Notes under the pieces: model-generated
The model's input: the letters and a program-made list of their open reading frames with translations, nothing else
What the model was told of the DNA's origin: nothing
The model's database searches: none
Program-made: the position numbers and the translations under genes
Shown: positions 34,199-45,788 of the stretch, one piece after another
How positions within the stretch are numbered: the stretch's first letter is position 1
Layout of the letters: each line of letters starts with the position of its first letter
NCBI RefSeq assembly: GCF_004959935.1
Contig: NZ_SMYN01000004.1
Span: 271,734 to 335,733, forward strand
Source: Falsirhodobacter xinxiangensis
GTDB lineage: Bacteria > Pseudomonadota > Alphaproteobacteria > Rhodobacterales > Rhodobacteraceae
DNA: 64,000 bases
Direction: 5' to 3'

Positions 34199-35869
34199 AT
34201 GACATTGAATGGTTGGCTTCAGATCCTGCTGTATTGCGGGATCGTTCTTGCATTGGTGCGACCGCTTGGCGGCTATATGTTCCGCGTGTTTTCAGGCGAG
34301 CGGATGTTTCTCGCGCCGGTCGAACGCGCGATCTATGCCGTTGCGGGCACGCGCGGCGAAGAGCAGCACTGGACGCGCTATGCCGCCTCGCTGCTGTTCT
34401 TCTCGCTTGCGGGTATCCTTGCACTTTATCTGTTGCAGCGGATGCAGGGTACGTTGCCGTTCAACCCGCAGGGGCTGGCGGGCGTGGCGCCGGATCTGGC
34501 GTTCAACACGGCGGTCAGCTTCGTCACCAACACCAACTGGCAGGCCTACGGCGGCGAGACGACGATGTCGTATCTGACCCAGATGATGGGTCTCAATGTG
34601 CAGAACTTCCTCTCTGCCGCCTCTGGCATCGCGGTTGCGGTGGCGCTGATCCGCGGGTTCGCTCGGCGGTCGGCCAGCGGCCTCGGAAACTTCTGGGTGG
34701 ATGTGACGCGGACGGTTCTGTATATCCTGCTGCCGATCTGCATCGTGGGGACGTTGTTCCTCGTCTGGCAGGGGGTGCCGCAGAACCTCGCACCCTATAC
34801 CGTCGCCACCACGCTGGAGGGCGCGCAACAGACGATCGCGCAAGGCCCCGTGGCGTCGCAGATGATGATCAAGCATCTTGGCACCAATGGCGGCGGGTTC
34901 TTCAACGTCAATGCCGCGCACCCGTTCGAGAACCCGACCGCGCTGACCAACCTGTTCCACATGGTCTGCATCTTCGCCATCGGCGTCGGCCTGACCAATG
35001 TGTTCGGACGCTTTGTGGGTGACGAACGTCAGGGCTGGGCGATCCTGGCGACGATGGGCATCCTGTTCATCATCGGCGTTGCGGTCGTTTATTGGGCCGA
35101 GGCTGCGGGCAACCCGCTGATCGGCACGGCGATGGAGGGAAAGGAGACGCGATTTGGCGTCGTTGGATCGGCCCTGTTCGCGGTCATCACCACCGCTGCG
35201 TCATGTGGTGCGGTGAACGCGATGCACGGCTCCTTCTCGGCGCTTGGGGGCATGATCCCGATGCTGAACATCATGCTGGGCGAGGTCATCGTCGGCGGCG
35301 TGGGGGCGGGGATGTATGGCATCCTGCTGTTCGTGATCGTCGCGATCTTCATCGCCGGGCTGATGGTGGGGCGCACACCCGAATACCTTGGCAAGAAGAT
35401 CGAGGGGCGCGAGGTGAAGTTCGCCATGCTGGCGCTGCTGATCCTGCCGCTAATGATGCTGGGGATGACGGCGGCGGCGGCGGTTCTGCCCGGTGCGGTG
35501 TCCTCGGTGCTGAACCCCGGCCCGCACGGCTTCTCCGAGATGCTTTATGCCTATGTCTCGGCGGGCGGGAACAACGGATCGGCCTTTGCCAGCCTTTCGG
35601 CGAACACGCCTTGGTATAACCTGACGCTGGGCATCACGATGCTGGCCGGGCGGTTCCTGATGATCCTGCCGATCCTTGCAATGGCCGGATCGCTGGTGGG
35701 CAAGAAGGCGGTTCCTGCATCCGATGGCACGTTCCCGACGCACGGACCGCTGTTCGTGGCGCTGCTGGTGGGCGTGATCCTTGTTCTGGGCGGGCTGGAG
35801 TTCTTCCCTGCGCTGGCGCTTGGGCCCATCGTCGAACATCTGGCGGTCATGGCGGGGCAGACCTTTTGA
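34199..35869 (+). CDS. kdpA: K+-transporting ATPase subunit A, K+ channel-like
   Basis: 556 residues, ten or so membrane helices. The four pore-loop/selectivity-filter segments of the SKT superfamily are present: [49 protein letters not shown] and [11 protein letters not shown]. It forms the high-affinity K+ entry path of KdpFABC. The stop overlaps a 12-codon frame (TGATG). Confidence 0.97.
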   Translation: MTLNGWLQILLYCGIVLALVRPLGGYMFRVFSGERMFLAPVERAIYAVAGTRGEEQHWTRYAASLLFFSLAGILALYLLQRMQGTLPFNPQGLAGVAPDLAFNTAVSFVTNTNWQAYGGETTMSYLTQMMGLNVQNFLSAASGIAVAVALIRGFARRSASGLGNFWVDVTRTVLYILLPICIVGTLFLVWQGVPQNLAPYTVATTLEGAQQTIAQGPVASQMMIKHLGTNGGGFFNVNAAHPFENPTALTNLFHMVCIFAIGVGLTNVFGRFVGDERQGWAILATMGILFIIGVAVVYWAEAAGNPLIGTAMEGKETRFGVVGSALFAVITTAASCGAVNAMHGSFSALGGMIPMLNIMLGEVIVGGVGAGMYGILLFVIVAIFIAGLMVGRTPEYLGKKIEGREVKFAMLALLILPLMMLGMTAAAAVLPGAVSSVLNPGPHGFSEMLYAYVSAGGNNGSAFASLSANTPWYNLTLGITMLAGRFLMILPILAMAGSLVGKKAVPASDGTFPTHGPLFVALLVGVILVLGGLEFFPALALGPIVEHLAVMAGQTF

Positions 35870-35907
35870 TGCGCAGCCTTGAAAAACTGCGCGTGCGGCT
35901 TGGGTAA
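35869..35907 (+). CDS. 12-codon frame between kdpA and kdpB
   Basis: ATG overlaps the kdpA stop and its TAA overlaps the next ATG (TAATG). The basic peptide [12 protein letters not shown] may matter only as a means of carrying ribosomes on to the 30-residue frame after it. Too short to judge further. Confidence 0.35.
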   Translation: MRSLEKLRVRLG

Positions 35908-35999
35908 TGCCCCCGCCGCAGCGCCACCGGATGATCCGGATCGCCGCGATCCTTGTCATCCTTGTCCTGATTGCGCTGAACCTCTGGAGCGTCAAATGA
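35907..35999 (+). CDS. candidate 30-residue membrane peptide between kdpA and kdpB
   Basis: Basic N-terminus (PPPQRHRM) then one hydrophobic helix ([18 protein letters not shown]). The stop overlaps the kdpB ATG (ATGA) and its start overlaps the previous stop, so a continuous chain of overlaps links kdpA to kdpB through it. Similar in size to KdpF but without the RPERF tail. It may be an extra small subunit. Confidence 0.55.
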   Translation: MPPPQRHRMIRIAAILVILVLIALNLWSVK

Positions 36000-38050
36000 G
36001 CCACTCCCAATCCGCGAGCATTCTGGATGCCCGCATTCTGGTCCCCGCGCTTGGCGGGGCCGTCACGAAACTCGATCCGCGCAAGCTGGCCAAGAACCCG
36101 GTGATCTTCGTCGTCGCCGTGGTCACGGTGCTCTGCACGGTGCTGCTGGTAAAGGATCTTGCGACCGGAGGCGGTGGCCTTGGGTTCACCTTTCAGCTTG
36201 TGCTGTGGCTGTGGTTCACGGTCCTGTTCGCCAACTTCGCCGAAGCCGTGGCCGAAGGGCGCGGCAAGGCGCAGGCGGAGTCGCTGAAGAAGAGCCGCAC
36301 CGACACCGAAGCGACGCTGGAGAACGGCAAGAAGGTGCCGAGCACCAGCTTGAAAGTCGGTGATGTGGTCGTGGTCGAGGCGGGCGAGATCATCCCCTCG
36401 GACGGCGAGGTGATTGAGGGCGTCGCATCCGTGAACGAGGCCGCGATCACGGGTGAGAGTGCGCCTGTGATCCGCGAATCCGGCGGTGACCGTTCGGCTG
36501 TGACCGGCGGCACGCAGGTGTTGTCCGACCGTATCGTGGTGCGGATCACGGCGGCTGCGGGATCAACCTTCATCGACCGCATGATCGGTCTGGTCGAAGG
36601 GGCGGAACGGCAGAAGACCCCGAACGAGATTGCCTTGAACATCCTGCTGGCGGGGATGACGCTGATCTTCGTCTTTGCCGTGGCGACGATCCCCAGCTTT
36701 GCCGCCTATGCGGGCGGGTCCATTCCGGTCGTGGTGCTGGTCGCGCTGTTCGTCACGCTGATCCCCACGACCATCGGCGCGCTTTTGTCGGCGATTGGTA
36801 TCGCGGGGATGGACCGTCTGGTGCGGTTCAACGTCCTTGCCATGTCGGGCCGCGCGGTCGAGGCTGCGGGCGATATCGACACGCTGCTGCTGGACAAGAC
36901 CGGCACGATCACGCTGGGCAACCGTCAGGCGTCGGAATTCCGTCCCGTGCGCGGCGTGACGGCGGAAGAACTGGCCGATGCGGCGCAGCTTGCTTCGCTG
37001 GCGGATGAGACCCCCGAAGGCCGGTCGATCACCGTGCTGGCGAAAGAGAAATACGGCATCCGTGCGCGTGACATGGGCACTCTCAACGCAACCTTCGTTC
37101 CATTCACCGCGCAAAGCCGGATGTCGGGCGTGGATATGGGCGAGACGCAGATCCGCAAGGGCGCTGTCGATGCGATCCTGAAACATGTCGGGTCGGCAAA
37201 TTCGGCCACCGGACGCGGCCGCGCTGCCGCAGCCGAGATGGAGGAGGTCCGCCGCATTGGCGATGAAGTCTCCAAGGCGGGCGGCACGCCGCTGGCCGTG
37301 GTGCGGGACAATCGGCTGCTGGGCGTCATCTACCTCAAGGACATCGTGAAGGGCGGCATCCGCGAACGTTTTGCCGAACTGCGCCGCATGGGCATCCGCA
37401 CGGTGATGATCACCGGCGACAACCCGATGACCGCCGCCGCCATTGCGGCCGAGGCAGGCGTGGACGATTTCCTTGCCGAAGCCACGCCCGAGATGAAGCT
37501 GGACCTGATCCGCAGCGAACAGGCCAAGGGCAAGCTGGTCGCCATGTGCGGCGACGGCACCAACGATGCGCCCGCCTTGGCGCAGGCCGATGTGGGCGTC
37601 GCGATGAACACCGGCACCGTGGCCGCACGCGAGGCGGGGAACATGGTGGATCTGGACAGCGATCCGACCAAGCTGATCGAGATCGTGGAGATCGGCAAAC
37701 AGCTTCTGATGACCCGCGGGGCGCTGACCACCTTCAGCATCGCCAACGACATCGCCAAGTATTTCGCGATCATTCCGGCGATGTTCCTTGCCTTCTATCC
37801 GCAGCTTGGCGCGCTGAACGTCATGGGGCTGAACAGTCCCGAAAGCGCGATCCTGTCGGCGATCATCTTCAACGCGCTGGTCATCGTGGCGCTGATCCCG
37901 CTGTCGCTGCGCGGGGTGAAATACCGCGCCGTCGGTGCAGGGGCGCTGCTGTCGCGCAACATGGCGATCTACGGCCTTGGCGGCGTGGTCGTTCCCTTCG
38001 TGGCGATCAAGCTGATCGACATGGCCATCACCTCTGTAGGATTGGTATGA
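35996..38050 (+). CDS. kdpB: K+-transporting ATPase subunit B, P-type ATPase
   Basis: 684 residues. Phosphorylated Asp300 in DKTGTITLG, actuator TGES ([10 protein letters not shown]), nucleotide-domain KGAVD and hinge [19 protein letters not shown] are intact. The helix-4 PTTIG motif ([17 protein letters not shown]), special to KdpB, is present. It couples ATP hydrolysis to K+ import through KdpA. ATGA overlap with kdpC. Confidence 0.97.
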   Translation: MSHSQSASILDARILVPALGGAVTKLDPRKLAKNPVIFVVAVVTVLCTVLLVKDLATGGGGLGFTFQLVLWLWFTVLFANFAEAVAEGRGKAQAESLKKSRTDTEATLENGKKVPSTSLKVGDVVVVEAGEIIPSDGEVIEGVASVNEAAITGESAPVIRESGGDRSAVTGGTQVLSDRIVVRITAAAGSTFIDRMIGLVEGAERQKTPNEIALNILLAGMTLIFVFAVATIPSFAAYAGGSIPVVVLVALFVTLIPTTIGALLSAIGIAGMDRLVRFNVLAMSGRAVEAAGDIDTLLLDKTGTITLGNRQASEFRPVRGVTAEELADAAQLASLADETPEGRSITVLAKEKYGIRARDMGTLNATFVPFTAQSRMSGVDMGETQIRKGAVDAILKHVGSANSATGRGRAAAAEMEEVRRIGDEVSKAGGTPLAVVRDNRLLGVIYLKDIVKGGIRERFAELRRMGIRTVMITGDNPMTAAAIAAEAGVDDFLAEATPEMKLDLIRSEQAKGKLVAMCGDGTNDAPALAQADVGVAMNTGTVAAREAGNMVDLDSDPTKLIEIVEIGKQLLMTRGALTTFSIANDIAKYFAIIPAMFLAFYPQLGALNVMGLNSPESAILSAIIFNALVIVALIPLSLRGVKYRAVGAGALLSRNMAIYGLGGVVVPFVAIKLIDMAITSVGLV

Positions 38051-38589
38051 TGCTGAAAGAACTCCGCCCCGCCGTCGCCACGCTGGTGATCCTGACGGCG
38101 CTTACGGGCCTCGCATATCCCTTGGGCATGACAGGTCTGGCACAGGCCATCTTTCCCAATCAGGCGAACGGGTCGCTGATCGAACGGGACGGCACCGTGG
38201 TCGGATCCCGCCTTATCGGACAGACATTTACCGGCGAGACCTATTTCCACTCGCGGCCTTCGGCGGTGGATTACGATGCTGCCGCCTCGGGCGGGTCGAA
38301 CTATGGCCCGTCGAGCGCCGCGCTGGTCGAACGGGTGAACGCCGCCCGCGCGGAATTGGGCGATGCGGCGCCGGGCGACATGCTGACCACCTCTGCCAGC
38401 GGTCTGGACCCGCATATCACCCCCGAGGCCGCGCGTTTCCAGATCGCCCGCGTTGCTGCTGCGCGCGCCATCACCGAGGCGAGGATCGCAGAGCTGGTCG
38501 AGGCACATGTCGCGCCCCGCACGCTCGGCTTCCTGGGCGAGGAAACCGTGAACGTGCTTGAACTGAATCTCGCGCTGGACGAACTCTGA
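38047..38589 (+). CDS. kdpC: K+-transporting ATPase subunit C
   Basis: 180 residues, one N-terminal helix (about 10-30) and a periplasmic domain with [20 protein letters not shown] and [17 protein letters not shown], both diagnostic. It bridges KdpA and KdpB. Either of two adjacent ATGs could start it; the first overlaps the kdpB stop. Confidence 0.95.
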   Translation: MMLKELRPAVATLVILTALTGLAYPLGMTGLAQAIFPNQANGSLIERDGTVVGSRLIGQTFTGETYFHSRPSAVDYDAAASGGSNYGPSSAALVERVNAARAELGDAAPGDMLTTSASGLDPHITPEAARFQIARVAAARAITEARIAELVEAHVAPRTLGFLGEETVNVLELNLALDEL

Positions 38590-38592
38590 CGC

Positions 38593-41244
38593 ATGACCGA
38601 AGACGATCATCGTCCCTCGCCCGAGGCTCTCCTCGAAACCGCCGCCCGCGAAACACGCGGGCGGCTCAAGATATTCCTCGGGGCGGCACCTGGGGTCGGC
38701 AAGACCTACGAGATGCTGATGTCGGCGCGGGGCGCGCGCGCGGACGGGATCGACGCCGTGATCGGCGTCGTCGAAACCCACGGTCGGGCCGAGACGGAGG
38801 CGCTGATCCACGGCTTCGAAGTGATCCCTCGCGCGCAGATCGACTATCGCGGCCAATCCCTCACGGAGATGGATCTGGACGCGATCATCGCCCGCGCCCC
38901 CGCATTGGCGCTGGTGGACGAGCTGGCGCATACCAATGCCCCCGGCAGCCGCCATCCGAAACGATACATGGATGTCGAGGAACTGCTGGCGCGCGGGATC
39001 GACGTCTGGACCACGCTGAACATCCAGCATGTCGAAAGCCTCAACGACGTCGTCGCGCAGATCACCCGCATCCGTGTGCGCGAGACTGTGCCGGACAGCA
39101 TTCTGGACCGCGCCGACGATATCGAGATCATCGACCTGACGCCGGACGATCTGCTTAAACGGCTGCGCGAGGGCAAGGTCTATCTGCCGAAAACCGCCAG
39201 CCGCGCGATCCGTAACTATTTCAAGCCCGGCAACCTGACCGCGCTGCGCGAGCTGGCCTTGCGACGGACGGCGCAGCGGGTGGACGATCAGCTGGTCAGC
39301 CATATGCAGGCCAATGCGATTCAGGGGCCATGGGCGGCGGGCGACCGAGTGCTGGTCTGCATCGACGAACATCCAAGGTCCGCGGGCCTTGTCCGCTATG
39401 CCCGCCGCCATGCCGACCGGATGCGCGCGCCATGGACCGCGCTTCATGTGGAAACGGGGCGGGCCGCGACGCTGTCCGAGGCCGAGCGGGACAGCATCGC
39501 CGCCTCGATGCGCCTTGCGGGGCAGATCGGGGCCGAGGTGGTCACCCTTCCGGGCGAACATGCCGCGAAGGAGATCCTGCGCTTTGCCAAGGCGAACAAT
39601 TTCAGCCAGATCATCATCGGCAAATCGGGCAAGCCGCGATGGCGCGAATGGTGGGAAGGGTCGGTCGCGTCGGACCTGATCCATCACGGCGGCGATATCA
39701 GCGTGCATGTCATCTCGGGCAGCGACGCCGCACCGTTGTCGAAATCCTCCGCGCCGCGCGGCAGGGTGCGGCTGCGGCCCTATCTGTCGGCGCTGGCCTT
39801 CGTGACCATGGCCACCGGCATCGGCACGGTGATGAGCAGCCTTTTGGACGTGCGAAACATCGCGCTGGTCTTTTTGATGGCGGTGCTGGCGACGGCGCTG
39901 CGGTCGGGGCTGTGGCCTGCGCTGTTCGCCTCGGTCGTCGGGGCATTCGCGTTCAACTTCTTCTTCCTGCAGCCGCTGTTTACGCTGGACATATCCGACC
40001 CGGAAAGCGTCGTGGCCCTGGGCTTCTTCTTTGCCGTGTCGGTGGTGGCGTCGAACCTGACGGCGCATATCCAGCGGCAGGCGGCGACCGCGCGCGCCCG
40101 CGCCCGCACGACCGAGGGGCTGTTCCAGTTCTCGAAAAAGCTGTCCAGCGCGGGAACGCTGGACGATGTGCTTTGGGCGGCGGCCTATCAACTTGCGTCG
40201 ATGCTGGGGGTGCGGGTGGTAATCCTGCTGCCCGAGGGGGAGCGGCTGGCGGTGATGGCCGGATACCCGCCCGAGGACCGGATCGACGAGGCCGACATGG
40301 CCGCCGCCCGCTGGACGTGGGACCACGACCGGGCGGCGGGGCGCGGGGCCGACACGCTGCCGGGGGCGAAGCGGCTGTTCCTGCCGCTCCGGACGGGGGC
40401 GGCGGTCGTGGGGGTCGTCGGGCTGGACAACGACCGCACCGGCCCGGTCCTGACCCCCGAGGAGCAGCGCCTGTTCGATGCCTTGGCCGATCAGGCGGCG
40501 CTGGCCATCGGGCGCATCCAGTTGGTCGCCGGGATGGACAGCGCCAAGCTGGCGGTCGAGGCGGACAGGCTCCGTTCGGCGCTGCTGACCTCGGTCTCGC
40601 ACGATCTGAAGACGCCGCTCGCGGGGATCATCGGTGCGGCGGGCACGCTGCGCGATTTCGACCTGCCCGGCGCCGAACGGGCCGAGATGATCGGCACCAT
40701 CATCGACGAGGGCGAGCGGTTGCACCGATTCATCGCCAACCTTCTGGACATGACCCGGATCGAAAGCGGCGCCAAGGCGAACCTGACCCCGTTGGAGCCG
40801 CAGGAGGCCATCGACACCGGCCTTGCCCGCGCCGCCGGGATCACCCGCGCGCATGTGCTTCGGCGCGTGGTGGCCGAAGGGCTGCCGATGATCCGCGTCG
40901 ATCCGGTGCTGCTGGATCAGGTGTTCTACAACCTGCTGGACAATGCAGCGAAATACGCACCCGAAGGTTCGACCATCCATGTGCGGGCATGGCGCGACGA
41001 CCGCCATGTGCTGCTGCAGGTGATGGACGAAGGGCCGGGCATCCCACCCGACGATCTGGAACGCGTCTTCGACAGCTTCTATCGGGCCGCCAAGGGCGAT
41101 ACGGTGCGGGCGGGCACCGGCCTTGGCCTGTCGATCTGTCGCGGTTTCGTCGAATCGATGGGTGGGACGATCCTCGCCGCCAACAGGTCGGACCGCAGCG
41201 GGGCGGTCTTCACCATCCGCCTTCCCGCAGAGGAGCCAGCATGA
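38593..41244 (+). CDS. kdpD: K+-sensing histidine kinase KdpD
   Basis: 883 residues. N-terminal KdpD domain with Walker A GAAPGVGKT (30-38) and VDELAHTNAPGSRH, a USP-like domain (about 245-370), four clustered helices (about 395-490), a GAF-type region (about 510-650), HisKA His670 (SVSHDLKTPLAG) and HATPase (DEGPGIPPDD, GTGLGLSICRGF). Responds to low K+ and turgor and phosphorylates KdpE. Full family length; three bases after kdpC. Confidence 0.96.
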   Translation: MTEDDHRPSPEALLETAARETRGRLKIFLGAAPGVGKTYEMLMSARGARADGIDAVIGVVETHGRAETEALIHGFEVIPRAQIDYRGQSLTEMDLDAIIARAPALALVDELAHTNAPGSRHPKRYMDVEELLARGIDVWTTLNIQHVESLNDVVAQITRIRVRETVPDSILDRADDIEIIDLTPDDLLKRLREGKVYLPKTASRAIRNYFKPGNLTALRELALRRTAQRVDDQLVSHMQANAIQGPWAAGDRVLVCIDEHPRSAGLVRYARRHADRMRAPWTALHVETGRAATLSEAERDSIAASMRLAGQIGAEVVTLPGEHAAKEILRFAKANNFSQIIIGKSGKPRWREWWEGSVASDLIHHGGDISVHVISGSDAAPLSKSSAPRGRVRLRPYLSALAFVTMATGIGTVMSSLLDVRNIALVFLMAVLATALRSGLWPALFASVVGAFAFNFFFLQPLFTLDISDPESVVALGFFFAVSVVASNLTAHIQRQAATARARARTTEGLFQFSKKLSSAGTLDDVLWAAAYQLASMLGVRVVILLPEGERLAVMAGYPPEDRIDEADMAAARWTWDHDRAAGRGADTLPGAKRLFLPLRTGAAVVGVVGLDNDRTGPVLTPEEQRLFDALADQAALAIGRIQLVAGMDSAKLAVEADRLRSALLTSVSHDLKTPLAGIIGAAGTLRDFDLPGAERAEMIGTIIDEGERLHRFIANLLDMTRIESGAKANLTPLEPQEAIDTGLARAAGITRAHVLRRVVAEGLPMIRVDPVLLDQVFYNLLDNAAKYAPEGSTIHVRAWRDDRHVLLQVMDEGPGIPPDDLERVFDSFYRAAKGDTVRAGTGLGLSICRGFVESMGGTILAANRSDRSGAVFTIRLPAEEPA

Positions 41245-41921
41245 CCACCCGCGTCCTGATCGTGGATGACGAGCCGCCGATCCGCAAGCTACTGGGCGTG
41301 GGTCTGAAGGCAGGCGGTTTCGCCGTGGTCGAGGCGACGAACGGGCGCACCGCACTGGACCGGATGGAGGAACACCGCCCCGACGTCGCGATACTGGACC
41401 TCGGGTTGCCCGACATGCCGGGGCAGGAGGTGCTGGCCCGCTGGCGTGCGGCGGGGCTTCGCATCCCGGTGGTGATCCTGTCCAGCCGCACGGACGAGGG
41501 CGGAATCGTCGAGGCGCTGGAACTGGGCGCCGACGACTACGTCACCAAGCCCTTCGGGATGCAGGAGCTGCTGGCGCGGCTGCGCGTCGCCCTCCGCAAC
41601 CGCGCGCAGGCGCAGGGCGAGGTGACGCTGTATCGCGTGGATGGGCTGGAGGTGGATGTGACCCGCCGCACCGTCCGGATGGAGGGGCGCGATCTGCATC
41701 TGACGCCCAAGGAATACGATCTGCTGTGCCTTCTGGTCCAGCATGCGGGGCGGGTGCTGACGCATAAGTTCCTGCTGGACCGGGTGTGGGAGGACACCGC
41801 AGACGTGCAATACCTGCGCGTTTATATGCGCCAGCTTCGCCAGAAGATCGAACCCGTGCCGGACCAGCCCCGGTTCATTCTGACCGAAACCGGCATCGGC
41901 TATCGGATGCGCGCGGGCTGA
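41241..41921 (+). CDS. kdpE: K+-responsive OmpR-family response regulator KdpE
   Basis: 226 residues. Receiver with Asp53 (ILDLGLPDMPG) and Lys103 (VTKPF); C-terminal winged helix with LTPKEYDLLCLLVQHAGRVLTHKFLLDRVW and ILTETGIGYRM. Activates the kdp promoter. ATGA overlap with kdpD; its 3' end overlaps the convergent VOC gene by 22 nt. Confidence 0.95.
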   Translation: MTTRVLIVDDEPPIRKLLGVGLKAGGFAVVEATNGRTALDRMEEHRPDVAILDLGLPDMPGQEVLARWRAAGLRIPVVILSSRTDEGGIVEALELGADDYVTKPFGMQELLARLRVALRNRAQAQGEVTLYRVDGLEVDVTRRTVRMEGRDLHLTPKEYDLLCLLVQHAGRVLTHKFLLDRVWEDTADVQYLRVYMRQLRQKIEPVPDQPRFILTETGIGYRMRAG

Positions 41922-42313
41922 AGGTCACGGATGCAGGCCTCGATGTTGTTGCCGTCGGGGTCCAGCACGAAGGCGCCATAGTAGTTGCCGAAGGCATCGC
42001 GCGGGCCGGGCGCGCCATGGTCGGTCCCGCCTGCGGCCAGCGCTGCCTTGTGAAACGCATCGACCGCATCCCGGCTGGGCGCGACGAAGGCGACGTGCAT
42101 CTGGTTCAGACCGGGCCGCGACCCTTCGGCCCAATAGGACGGGCGCAGCGTTCCGATCCAGAGATATGGGATGGGTTCCGCCGCGCTTTTGCCCAGCAGG
42201 AAGGCATGTTCGCCATTGTCGGCCGTCCCAAGGCCCAGCGGCACCGCGATCGCGTCATAGAAGCGTCTGGCGCGCGCGAGGTCCGACACCACGATTCCGG
42301 TGTGATCCAGCAT
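41900..42313 (-). CDS. VOC (glyoxalase/bleomycin-resistance) family protein
   Basis: 137-residue single-domain vicinal-oxygen-chelate protein. DHTGIVVSDLARARRFYDA at the start and DPDGNNIEACIRD at the end give the metal ligands His and Glu; NQMHVAFVAPSRDAVDAFHKAAL is the central repeat. Activity unknown. The ATG giving MLDHTG has GAGGG upstream. It stands alone between kdpE and tRNA-Ser. Confidence 0.85.
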   Translation of the reverse strand: MLDHTGIVVSDLARARRFYDAIAVPLGLGTADNGEHAFLLGKSAAEPIPYLWIGTLRPSYWAEGSRPGLNQMHVAFVAPSRDAVDAFHKAALAAGGTDHGAPGPRDAFGNYYGAFVLDPDGNNIEACIRDLQPARIR

Positions 42314-42370
42314 CCTCGGTCCCTCCCTTCGGCGCAAACGCGGGTGGCGGGCGGATGTTCCATGGGGAAA

Positions 42371-42460
42371 TGGCGGAGACGAAGGGATTCGAACCCTCGA
42401 GACCCTTCCGGGCCTGCACCCTTAGCAGGGGTGTGCCTTCGACCACTCGGCCACATCTCC
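42371..42460 (-). tRNA. tRNA-Ser (GCT)
   Basis: 90-nt minus-strand tRNA. Acceptor GGAGATG pairs with CGTCTCC (one G-U pair), discriminator G, encoded CCA. The D arm reads GCCGAGTGGT, the anticodon loop CTGCTAA gives GCT (Ser, AGC/AGT codons), there is a long variable arm as expected for Ser, and T-loop GGTTCGAATCC. Type II cloverleaf complete. Confidence 0.96.
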
Positions 42461-42522
42461 GCCGACCCGTATATTTGCGCCCTTCGGGGGAGACAAGCGG
42501 TTTTCTTGACGAAAATCGAACC

Positions 42523-42550
42523 TTGATCCGAATGGACCGAACCGTTATAC
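42523..42550 (+). promoter_or_regulatory. candidate sigma-70 promoter upstream of rplO
   Basis: TTGATC, 16 bases, TTATAC, about 100 nt before the rplO start. The gap from tRNA-Ser to rplO lacks any gene, and rplO here heads a run cut off from the earlier spc genes, so a promoter is needed. Confidence 0.45.
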
Positions 42551-42648
42551 GCGCCCGGTGTTCGGCTGGCCCGACGCAATAAAATCAAGAAATGCCGTGT
42601 TTGCCTTGTCCGTCGCTGGCGGGGCAGTTCCGGCCAAGGAGAAGCGAC

Positions 42649-43128
42649 ATGAAACTTCACGAACTTCGCGACAACGAAGGCGCAGCCCGCAAGAAGAAAC
42701 GCGTGGCGCGCGGCCCGGGCTCGGGCAAGGGCAAGACCGCAGGCCGCGGTATCAAGGGTCAGAAATCGCGTTCGGGCGTTGCGCTGAACGGGTACGAGGG
42801 TGGCCAGATGCCGCTCTATCGTCGTCTGCCCAAGCGCGGCTTCTCGAAGCCGAACCGCAAGGAATGGGCAGTCGTCAACCTGGGTCTGATCCAGAAATTC
42901 GTCGACGCCGGCAAGCTGGACATCTCGGGCGCCATCGACGAGGCCGCTCTGGTCGCCGCCGGCCTGACCAACCATGCGCGTGACGGCATCCGTATTCTTG
43001 CCAAGGGCGAGATCACCGCAAAGCTGAACCTGGCGGTTTCCGGCGCGTCGAAAACGGCGGTCGAGGCTGTGGAGAAGGCGGGCGGGACGATCACGCTGAA
43101 GGCCGCTCCGGTCGCCGCCGCTGAATAA
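42649..43128 (+). CDS. rplO: 50S ribosomal protein L15
   Basis: 159 residues. [19 protein letters not shown], the Gly/Lys-rich [22 protein letters not shown] and [15 protein letters not shown] identify L15. AAGGAG precedes the ATG; 19 upstream codons are open but not part of the family. It begins the rplO-secY-adk run with no rpmD/rpsE in front. Confidence 0.97.
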   Translation: MKLHELRDNEGAARKKKRVARGPGSGKGKTAGRGIKGQKSRSGVALNGYEGGQMPLYRRLPKRGFSKPNRKEWAVVNLGLIQKFVDAGKLDISGAIDEAALVAAGLTNHARDGIRILAKGEITAKLNLAVSGASKTAVEAVEKAGGTITLKAAPVAAAE

Positions 43129-43176
43129 GCGGTTGTGAGCGGGGTCATCCCCGCTTACATCAGCAACAGTTTTCCC

Positions 43177-43212
43177 GCGCCGCCGACCCGGAAAACGGAT
43201 CGGCGGCGCTTT
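43177..43212 (+). terminator. hairpin between rplO and secY, possible attenuator
   Basis: 10-bp stem (GCGCCGCCGA with TCGGCGGCGC), 13-nt loop, then TTT. The short T run suggests partial termination inside the ribosomal operon. A smaller hairpin (AGCGGGG, TCAT, CCCCGCT) lies just upstream at 43138-43155. Confidence 0.45.
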
Positions 43213-43229
43213 CCTGAAAGAGACCGGGC

Positions 43230-44585
<1,356 letters not shown>

Positions 44586-44593
44586 GAGGGACC

Positions 44594-45241
44594 ATGACCA
44601 ACGTAATTCTGCTCGGGCCGCCGGGTGCGGGCAAGGGAACGCAGGCGAAACGTCTGGTGGAGGAGCGGGGCATGGTCCAGCTTTCCACCGGCGACATGCT
44701 GAGGGATGCGAAAGCGAGCGGTTCCGAAATGGGCCGCAAGGTCGCCGAGGTCATGGATCGGGGCGAGCTTGTCACGGACGAGATCGTGATCGGCCTGATC
44801 CGCGAGCGGCTGGCCGAAGGCGGCAAGGGCTACATCTTCGACGGCTTCCCGCGCACGCTGAAACAGGCGGACGCGCTGGGCGAACTGCTGTCGCAGATGG
44901 GGCAGGGGCTGGACGCGGTGATCGAGATGCAGGTCGATGACGCGGCGCTGGTCGCGCGCATCACCGGGCGTTTCACCTGCGGCAACTGCGGTGCCGTCTA
45001 TCACGACCGGACGCATCCGACAAAGGTCGCGGGCGTTTGCGACGTCTGCGGCTCGCACGATCTGAAGCGCCGTGCCGACGACACCGAGGATGCGCTGCGC
45101 TTCCGGCTGATGGAATACTACAAGAAGACCTCGCCTTTGGTCGGCTATTATTACGCCAAGGGCAAGCTGTCGGGCGTGGACGGCCTTGCGCCGGTCGAGA
45201 CCGTGGCTGCGGCGGTGGCGAAGGTCATCGACGGAAAATGA
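44594..45241 (+). CDS. adk: adenylate kinase, long form with zinc-type LID
   Basis: 215 residues. Catalyses ATP + AMP to 2 ADP. P-loop GPPGAGKGT (8-16), STGDMLR AMP site, [10 protein letters not shown]. The LID has four cysteines, 129, 132, 149 and 152, the zinc-binding form known from Gram-positives and some alphaproteobacteria. Follows secY as usual. Confidence 0.96.
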   Translation: MTNVILLGPPGAGKGTQAKRLVEERGMVQLSTGDMLRDAKASGSEMGRKVAEVMDRGELVTDEIVIGLIRERLAEGGKGYIFDGFPRTLKQADALGELLSQMGQGLDAVIEMQVDDAALVARITGRFTCGNCGAVYHDRTHPTKVAGVCDVCGSHDLKRRADDTEDALRFRLMEYYKKTSPLVGYYYAKGKLSGVDGLAPVETVAAAVAKVIDGK

Positions 45242-45254
45242 TGTTTTCCGCGGC

Positions 45255-45282
45255 TTGACGGGCGCGGCAAAACCCCATAGAT
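45255..45282 (+). promoter_or_regulatory. candidate promoter upstream of rpsM (alpha operon)
   Basis: TTGACG, 16 bases, ATAGAT (or CATAGA one base earlier), in the 165-bp gap between adk and rpsM. The -35 is near-consensus; the -10 is poorer, as is common in this group. Confidence 0.45.
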
Positions 45283-45336
45283 CACGGCGTCCCTCGGGAA
45301 TCGCCCGTGGTGTTTCGCGTTCCGCGCGAAGATCGT

Positions 45337-45386
45337 TCTGCCTCTCGGGGCAGAGTTGTGAAAAAAGGTTCCGGCGTTACGGAACC
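45337..45386 (+). promoter_or_regulatory. structured leader before rpsM
   Basis: Two hairpins in the transcript: TCTGCC/GGCAGA with a 6-nt loop (45337-45354) and GGTTCCG/CGGAACC with a 6-nt loop (45367-45386), ending 20 nt before the GTG start. In E. coli, S4 represses the alpha operon through a leader pseudoknot at this position. Whether this leader is a counterpart is untested. Confidence 0.4.
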
Positions 45387-45406
45387 GCAACCGAAAAGGA
45401 AAACGC

Positions 45407-45775
45407 GTGGCTCGTATTGCTGGCGTAAACATTCCGACCGGGAAACGCGTCCCGATCGCACTGACCTATATCACGGGTATCGGCAACCACGTCGCAGAGC
45501 AGATCTGCGAAGCCGTGGGCATCGACCGCACCCGCCGCGTGAACGAGCTGTCCGACGCCGAAGTTCTGGCGATCCGTGAGCACATCGACGCCAACTACAC
45601 CGTCGAGGGCGACCTGCGTCGCGAAACCTCGATGAACATCAAGCGTCTGATGGACCTTGGCTGCTACCGCGGTCTGCGTCACCGTCGCAACCTGCCGGTT
45701 CGCGGCCAGCGCACGCACACCAACGCGCGCACCCGCAAAGGCCCGGCGAAAGCCATCGCTGGCAAGAAGAAATAA
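45407..45775 (+). CDS. rpsM: 30S ribosomal protein S13
   Basis: 122 residues starting at GTG ([15 protein letters not shown]). [42 protein letters not shown] is the conserved C-terminal tail. AAAGGA lies just upstream of the start. First gene of the alpha operon. Confidence 0.98.
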   Translation: MARIAGVNIPTGKRVPIALTYITGIGNHVAEQICEAVGIDRTRRVNELSDAEVLAIREHIDANYTVEGDLRRETSMNIKRLMDLGCYRGLRHRRNLPVRGQRTHTNARTRKGPAKAIAGKKK

Positions 45776-45788
45776 GGGGCGCTGACAG

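Noticed and set aside
37969..41355. 1128-codon open frame antisense to kdpB/C/D
   Set aside because: Shadow of the Kdp genes; the composition is biased and there is no domain or ribosome site.
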